Below are positions 60,101-64,000 of a DNA stretch of 64,000 nucleotides, piece by piece. The DNA is taken from contig NZ_JAIHON010000006.1 of assembly GCF_021173675.1 (NCBI RefSeq), positions 186,001-250,000 on the forward strand, written 5' to 3'. This DNA is from Streptomyces lincolnensis (lineage in GTDB: Bacteria > Actinomycetota > Actinomycetes > Streptomycetales > Streptomycetaceae). Position 1 is the stretch's first letter. Every line of letters starts with the position of its first letter. The position numbers were made by a program, and so were the translations under genes. Under the pieces are notes generated by a model. That model worked only from the letters and a program-made list of their open reading frames with translations. It ran no database searches and had not been told where the DNA came from.

Positions 60101-61108
60101 CTAGGCGCTCATGCCGAACGGGGCCGTCGGCAGGTCCTTGAGGTGCGGCTCGTGGCTCTCGACCTCGGTGCGAAGGGTGCCGCGGATGTAGCCGTCGGAC
60201 GCGTCGCTGAGGCCCGCTCGGACGATCGCGGTGCGCATGGCCGCCGTGCCGGGGCGGGACGGCGGGACGGTGTCGTACAGGGCGCGGATCACGGCGCAGC
60301 GCGGGTCGCTGTACTGGATCGGCGCCGGAGGCTGCGCGGGTGCGGGCGCGTTCGGGGGGATCGAGCGGCGGCAGACGACCGGAAGGAGCCGCGCCCCGGT
60401 CGGGATGACGGGCGGGCGCGGGGCCGGCCTGCGCGCGGGCGGGGGCGGCGGCGGGGTGGGCGCGCTGGGCAGCGCAGGCGCGGCGGGACGCGGCTGCACC
60501 GCGGGCGTCGTGACGGGGGTCGTCACCGGACCGTCGGTGATCCTGTCGACGCTGGTCACGGCCGTCACGGGCTCGGTGACAGGGTCGAGGCTGGCGAGGC
60601 GGGCACGGACCGACTCACGCAAGGTCTTCCAGGCGTCGCCGGGGAACATCAGCCAGGCCAGGACGGGGATGTGCGGCATGCGTTCCGCGACGAGGCCGCG
60701 CGCAGCGCGCTGTTCATCGCGGACGTCGCGGCGGTGCAGCTCGAAGAGCAGCTCGACCGCGAGGCTGATGGAGGCGAGGCCGATGCCGCCGACCATGCCG
60801 CCGACCTCCAGGCCGTGCGACCAGTTGAGGACGCCGGAGACGCCGACGAACGCGAGGACGGCGAGGCGTGGGAGGCCGGCCGGGGTGCCGCGCTCGATCG
60901 CTCGCTTCGCGTACTGGGCGCAGAGGAGCCCGGCGAGGTCGAACATCAGCGAGAGTGCGTAGGCGGGGCGCTCGCCCATGCCCCAGCCCATGAGCTTGCT
61001 GCTGATGGACCAGGCGGCGGCGATGAGCATCATCGCGAGGACGATGAACCAGGCAGTTCCGACGCCGGTACCGAGGCGGCGGCCGGTGCCGATGGTTGGG
61101 GTCTTCAA
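60101..61108 (-). CDS. DUF2637 (SpdB-like) membrane protein
   Basis: A 335-residue protein. Four hydrophobic segments in residues about 15-120 (TAWFIVLAMMLIAAAWSISS, PAYALSLMFDLAGLLCAQYA, LAVLAFVGVSGVLNWSHGLE, GIGLASISLAVELLFELHRR) match DUF2637, a family seen in Streptomyces phages and in the spread/transfer region of conjugative elements. The C-terminal half is Pro-rich with a final helical region. Its presence in a phage genome is notable. Confidence 0.78.
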   Translation of the reverse strand: MKTPTIGTGRRLGTGVGTAWFIVLAMMLIAAAWSISSKLMGWGMGERPAYALSLMFDLAGLLCAQYAKRAIERGTPAGLPRLAVLAFVGVSGVLNWSHGLEVGGMVGGIGLASISLAVELLFELHRRDVRDEQRAARGLVAERMPHIPVLAWLMFPGDAWKTLRESVRARLASLDPVTEPVTAVTSVDRITDGPVTTPVTTPAVQPRPAAPALPSAPTPPPPPPARRPAPRPPVIPTGARLLPVVCRRSIPPNAPAPAQPPAPIQYSDPRCAVIRALYDTVPPSRPGTAAMRTAIVRAGLSDASDGYIRGTLRTEVESHEPHLKDLPTAPFGMSA

Positions 61109-61173
61109 GGTTGCTCCTGGGGAACGAGGGCCGCCCCCGCTGGGGGATGGCGGGGGGCGGCCCGGTCCGGTGG

Positions 61174-61254
61174 TCAGGCGCCGCGGCAGATCGCGAAGCC
61201 GAGGGCCGCGAAGCTGGCGACGATGGCGAGGGCGTACATGAAGCGCTCGAACAC
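61174..61254 (-). CDS. Possible 26-residue hydrophobic peptide
   Basis: Frame MFERFMYALAIVASFAALGF from GTG 61254 with GAGGAGC upstream, ends ICRGA. It is a single predicted membrane helix. Size is below usual annotation limits; the ribosome site is its main support. Confidence 0.4.
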   Translation of the reverse strand: MFERFMYALAIVASFAALGFAICRGA

Positions 61255-61264
61255 GTCGGGCTCC

Positions 61265-61462
61265 TCAGTTCCAGTCGGTCTCGCACGACTTGTTGCGCGC
61301 GAAGCGGTCGCGCTGACGGTCCTTCTCCTCCCAGGCTTCGGCCTTGGCGGCGACGCCCGGGATGGACCGGCGGTGGCCGGCGCGGTTCTGGGCGGAGAGG
61401 TCCTCGGCGAGCTGGCGGTCGTAACCGGGGGCGAGGCTGCGGATGATGTCGCGGAGGCCCAT
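61265..61462 (-). CDS. Hypothetical 65-residue protein
   Basis: A basic, charged protein (MGLRDIIRSLAPGYDRQLAE, then EEKDRQRDRFARNKSCETDW). ATG 61462 overlaps the stop of the next gene by one base (TGATG). No family is recognised. Confidence 0.55.
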   Translation of the reverse strand: MGLRDIIRSLAPGYDRQLAEDLSAQNRAGHRRSIPGVAAKAEAWEEKDRQRDRFARNKSCETDWN

Positions 61463-61641
61463 CAGTAGCCACCGCCCGTCTGCATGCCGTGGACGCGGTC
61501 CTCGCGGGAGAGCTGGTTGCTGCGGCGCTGGGTGTTCCTGTAGTCGACGGCGGCCCGAGCATGGAGCAGGGGCGCGGGGACGTTGGCGTCCTCGGCGACG
61601 GGGGTGGGCTGCTCGGGGGGTTGATCGGTACCGTGGTGCAC
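61462..61641 (-). CDS. Hypothetical 59-residue protein, first gene of leftward operon
   Basis: A Pro/Arg/Gln-rich protein (MHHGTDQPPEQPTPVAEDAN). GTG 61641 has CAGGAG upstream. It is the first gene read leftward from the operator region and may be a phage early protein. Confidence 0.5.
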   Translation of the reverse strand: MHHGTDQPPEQPTPVAEDANVPAPLLHARAAVDYRNTQRRSNQLSREDRVHGMQTGGGY

Positions 61642-61675
61642 GGTCGTTTCTCCTGATCGCTCGGGTGATCTGGCC

Positions 61676-61716
61676 CCCCGGCCCATATGGAGCGGCAACT
61701 CCGGGCCGGGGTTTTT
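61676..61716 (+). terminator. Terminator-like hairpin with T-run
   Basis: A 9-bp stem CCCCGGCCC/GGGCCGGGG (61676-61684 with 61703-61711), followed by TTTTT and GTTGTT on the plus strand. It lies in the 5' leader of the leftward operon, oriented to stop plus-strand transcription. Confidence 0.55.
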
Positions 61717-61754
61717 GTTGTTGCGCAAGGCCGGAGGAGGCCCTCCGCGCCGTT

Positions 61755-61771
61755 GTGTAGGTAAACTACAC
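61755..61771. promoter_or_regulatory. Operator-like inverted repeat 1
   Basis: GTGTAG-GTAAA-CTACAC, in the region between divergent genes. Confidence 0.65.
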
Positions 61772-61792
61772 TTGTGTAGGCTACCTATACAA
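61772..61792. promoter_or_regulatory. Operator-like inverted repeat 2
   Basis: TTGTGTAGG-CTA-CCTATACAA (one mismatch), directly abutting repeat 1. On the minus strand TTGTAT could be a -35 and TAGTTT a -10 about 18 bases on. Confidence 0.65.
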
Positions 61793-61837
61793 GACGGCAC
61801 GAGAAATCCGCCTCCCCACTCCCGGAGAGGGACGGAT

Positions 61838-62107
61838 ATGGACGACCAGTCGGAGGAGGTGCGGCGCGTGCGTGAAGCCATTGCCGCCGTGGCGGTAGAG
61901 GCGGCGCCAGCGGAGCGGGCCCGGCGGCTGGACGAGGCCATGGAAGCTGCCCGATTGGAGTGGCGGCGGCGCCGGAGGGAGGCGATGCAGGAGATGAAGG
62001 ACGGCGGTATGACGCTCCGGGAGATCGCCAAGGAGTTGGGGATCAGCTTCGGCAGGGTCCGACAGATCCTTGCCGACGACCCCGACGCGACGCCGTCAGA
62101 GGAATGA
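61838..62107 (+). CDS. Small HTH DNA-binding protein
   Basis: An 89-residue protein. The N-terminal 50 residues are a charged, Ala-rich helix; the C-terminus is a sigma region-4-like helix-turn-helix (GMTLREIAKELGISFGRVRQIL). ATG 61838 follows GGAGAGGG. It is divergent from the leftward operon across the tandem inverted repeats and so is a candidate for binding them. Confidence 0.75.
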   Translation: MDDQSEEVRRVREAIAAVAVEAAPAERARRLDEAMEAARLEWRRRRREAMQEMKDGGMTLREIAKELGISFGRVRQILADDPDATPSEE

Positions 62108-62114
62108 GAGATGA

Positions 62115-62139
62115 CCGGGCGGTGTGAGAGACCGCCCGG
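62115..62139. terminator. Terminator after HTH gene
   Basis: A 9-bp stem CCGGGCGGT/ACCGCCCGG with a seven-base loop, eight bases after the stop. Confidence 0.65.
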
Positions 62140-62179
62140 CCATGCAGCAGCCCGATCCCAGCGATAGGGAGGCGCTCCC

Positions 62180-62806
62180 TTGAGCGTACAGACCGCAGCG
62201 CACCCGCAACTCGTCCCCATCTCGGTGCGGCCGCCGACTCCGTCAGAGCCGCAACTGGCAGCCGTCTACCGGCTCTACGGCGCGGATGGCGAGCTGTTGT
62301 ATATCGGCAGCACCGACTACCCGCCGATCCGCTGGTCTCAGCACCGGACCTCGAAGGCGTGGTGGACGGACGTCGCCGCCTACTCCATCACCTGGTGGCC
62401 TGACCGGATGCAGGCGTTTACGGAGGAGTACAAGGCGATTCACGCTGAGAACCCTTGGCACAACAGGCTGCGGCGTTCTCCAGCGGTCCCGGCTGCTGGG
62501 TCTCGGGTATCCGAGTCTCTGGTGCAGCGAGTGTTCGACGCCCTTGACGACGTGGAGCGCATCGACGACCCGGAGGCGCGGTCGCGTGCTCAGGCGCAGA
62601 TCACGGCGGAGACCCGGACTCGCGCTGCGAAGTGGGCTGCGGAGCGGGGCGAGCTGGCTCGTCGGATGGACGCCGAGGGCGAGTCGCTGCGCGGGATCGC
62701 GCGGCGCCTAGGGATCAAGCCCGCCACCGTCCAGGATCTGCTGCGCGGGTACAAGGGCTCGGGGAAGGACCGGCCATCGGCGGGCGAGCGCGAGGCTGGC
62801 GAGTGA
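62180..62806 (+). CDS. GIY-YIG-like nuclease domain fused to HTH
   Basis: A 208-residue protein. The N-terminal half resembles a GIY-YIG fold: VYRLYGADGELLYIGSTDYP, then RWSQH and WWTDV. The C-terminal part has a helix-turn-helix (LRGIARRLGIKPATVQDLL). It may be a phage site-specific endonuclease or regulator. The likely start is TTG 62180 with AGGGAGG upstream. Confidence 0.72.
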   Translation: MSVQTAAHPQLVPISVRPPTPSEPQLAAVYRLYGADGELLYIGSTDYPPIRWSQHRTSKAWWTDVAAYSITWWPDRMQAFTEEYKAIHAENPWHNRLRRSPAVPAAGSRVSESLVQRVFDALDDVERIDDPEARSRAQAQITAETRTRAAKWAAERGELARRMDAEGESLRGIARRLGIKPATVQDLLRGYKGSGKDRPSAGEREAGE

Positions 62807-62874
62807 CCGAGAGCCCTATCGATCACGGGGGGCGTCGGAATGCGGTGCCAGGCATTCGGGATGATCCTGGAGCC

Positions 62875-63105
62875 ATGGCCGGGCCGATACGCGTGATCGT
62901 GCACCCGCCGTCCACGACGGGCGGTCGGCGGGTGCGTGTGGACGGCGAGATCCTCGGCCTGGCGCACGGCCTGGTCGACGTCGCCGAGTTCCTCCGCCGG
63001 GCTGGCCTGGAGGTGGACCCGGCGGACGTAGCCCAGGTGCAGTGGATCGACTGGCGTGGCGGCGGCCCAGGAGAATGGGGCGGTCTCAATGCCGAGACGT
63101 CCTGA
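62875..63105 (+). CDS. Hypothetical phage protein
   Basis: A 76-residue protein beginning MAGPIRVIVHPPSTTGGRRV at ATG 62875 with GGAGCC upstream. Similar short proteins with VHPPS..GGRRVR and a closing WRGGGP are common in Streptomyces phages. GTG 62803, which overlaps the previous stop, is an alternative start. Confidence 0.68.
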   Translation: MAGPIRVIVHPPSTTGGRRVRVDGEILGLAHGLVDVAEFLRRAGLEVDPADVAQVQWIDWRGGGPGEWGGLNAETS

Positions 63106-63200
63106 GTGCGGGCCTCAAGACCGACGCAATGTGCCGTACGTCACGCGCGGTGCGGGCCTGCGGAGCGGTGACCCGACCAGGCCGTTGCGAGACTCGCGAC

Positions 63201-63662
63201 ATGCATTTACGCCAAGTAACCGCGTGCCCCTGTCCAGCCGCCTTCACGTCCTTCCGTCGGCGAAGGAAGGACGGCCTGGCGTGGCAAATCTTCACCTGCC
63301 AGAAGCATCGCCGGATCAACGATTGGTCGGTCCCGGGCAATCTGCGACGTCTCGAAGTCGGCGAGGGCGAGTACCAGTGCGGAACGGTGCACGACTTCCG
63401 GCCCATGGGCGAGATCATCGTGTCGCACGTGCGCGGCTGGATGGGTGGAGAGTGCAGTTTGGGCGACAGCCCCGGAATTCCCGACGACGACTGGCGCGGT
63501 CAACTCCGGAACGTGCGTGTGCACTTGGCCTACATCGAGCATCGGAGGTTGCTCGCGATCGTCGACAGGGCTCTGCGTATCGCTGAGACTGGCGAACTGA
63601 ACGACGTAGTGGCGCTGTTGGCGGAGGCCGAGGCTGACGGCGCACGGCGGCGAGGGCTATGA
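63201..63662 (+). CDS. Hypothetical protein
   Basis: A 153-residue basic protein starting near MHLRQVTACPCPAAFTSFRR. It has one CPC, a later CQKHRR and a Tyr/Cys segment (GEYQCGTVHDFRP), consistent with a metal-binding fold; acidic end. The start is uncertain (ATG 63201 lacks a ribosome site; ATG 63129 is an alternative). It is convergent with the next gene. Confidence 0.5.
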   Translation: MHLRQVTACPCPAAFTSFRRRRKDGLAWQIFTCQKHRRINDWSVPGNLRRLEVGEGEYQCGTVHDFRPMGEIIVSHVRGWMGGECSLGDSPGIPDDDWRGQLRNVRVHLAYIEHRRLLAIVDRALRIAETGELNDVVALLAEAEADGARRRGL

Positions 63663-63693
63663 GGCGAGTGCCGGCGGCCGATGTGGGGTCGGG

Positions 63694-63713
63694 CCCGGCC
63701 CCGAAGGGCCGGG
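63694..63713. terminator. Convergent terminator
   Basis: An 8-bp stem CCCGGCCC/GGGCCGGG with a CGAA tetraloop between convergent genes. Confidence 0.65.
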
Positions 63714-63727
63714 CGTCGTGACGCCCG

Positions 63728-63934
63728 TCAGGAACCGTCAACGGGGGTGCTCAGCTCCAGAGGCGGGAGCGTGGGCGTGGTGACGATGGCGTAGGCCTCG
63801 GCGAGGTCGCGGAGGGCAGCTGCGCCCTCGCGCGGGATCTGCGTCCTGGCGTTGTCCGTCTGCTTGCGGATCGCGTCGATCAGCTCGGCCTTCGCCAGGT
63901 CCTCGGGACGCGCGGTGATGATCTTCTCAGACAT
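63728..63934 (-). CDS. Hypothetical small helical protein
   Basis: A 68-residue protein (MSEKIITARPEDLAKAELID). It is helical, with a middle segment AAALRDLAEAYAIVTT, and ATG 63934 follows GAGAGGAAC. A further minus-strand frame may end at TGA 63983-63985 and continue beyond the window. Confidence 0.68.
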   Translation of the reverse strand: MSEKIITARPEDLAKAELIDAIRKQTDNARTQIPREGAAALRDLAEAYAIVTTPTLPPLELSTPVDGS

Positions 63935-64000
63935 GGTGTTCCTCTCGGGGTTGGCCCTGCCCGGGCGCGGGCGGGGAAGTCGTCAGGCAGCAGCGGTGCC

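Noticed and set aside
59129..61468. 779-codon plus-strand frame
   Set aside because: Antisense to the membrane cassette; Arg/Ala/Gly-rich with no recognisable domain.
1..64000. Insertion sequences, CRISPR arrays, rRNA genes
   Set aside because: None seen: no transposase frames, no spaced repeats, no rRNA sequence.

Overview
The window is a high-GC actinobacterial chromosome segment. Gene content and order match the replication-origin region of Streptomyces: pcnA, a DUF6049 gene, murJ, a kinase-like gene, an ECF sigma/anti-sigma pair, trxB-trxA, parB-parA, rsmG-jag-yidC-yidD-rnpA-rpmH, dnaA, oriC, dnaN, gnd, recF, a DciA-like gene, gyrB-gyrA, a DUF3566 gene and tRNA-Ile(GAU). The species cannot be named from this alone.

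Host part, 1-31101. The genes left of dnaA from 10.9 to 17.8 kb run leftward and those right of dnaA run rightward, so transcription diverges from the origin. oriC lies between dnaA and dnaN and holds many DnaA boxes. Four exact copies of the Streptomyces parS palindrome GTTTCACGTGAAAC lie at 8.7, 10.8, 13.9 and 14.2 kb. One shares half its sequence with the trxA terminator and one covers the start codon of the longest parA frame. trxBA has a textbook sigma-R promoter (GGAAT-N18-GTT).

Prophage part, about 31.1 kb to the right edge and beyond. A temperate siphovirus-like prophage sits immediately 3' of tRNA-Ile(GAU). No integrase and no second att copy are in the window, so the right end lies outside. 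Nearest the tRNA are small regulators (XRE; a divergent DUF6415-like module; an 86-residue protein/DUF6879/XRE-DUF5753 operon). From 61.6 kb leftward to 34.7 kb runs one long minus-strand array: small and membrane proteins including a DUF2637 (SpdB-like) protein, a lipoprotein, small and large terminase, portal, MuF-type minor capsid, scaffold, P22-like coat protein, accessory head proteins, connectors, tail tube, tail-assembly chaperones with a GGGAAAA -1 frameshift, tape measure, a 1260-residue tail protein, a protein with a possible Acb2/Tad1-like hairpin, a PGRP amidase, a holin and a second small membrane protein. From 61.8 kb rightward a divergent plus-strand set begins with an HTH protein. 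Two tandem inverted repeats in the shared promoter region look like a genetic-switch operator.

The most notable signals are the frameshift site, the Acb2/Tad1-like candidate, the iterated TGTGCAG operator array at 32.8-32.95 kb, the tandem operators at 61.75-61.79 kb, the membrane cassette that recalls Streptomyces conjugative elements, and the parS/terminator and parS/parA-start overlaps. Long open frames antisense to real genes are common here because of the GC bias and were discarded.
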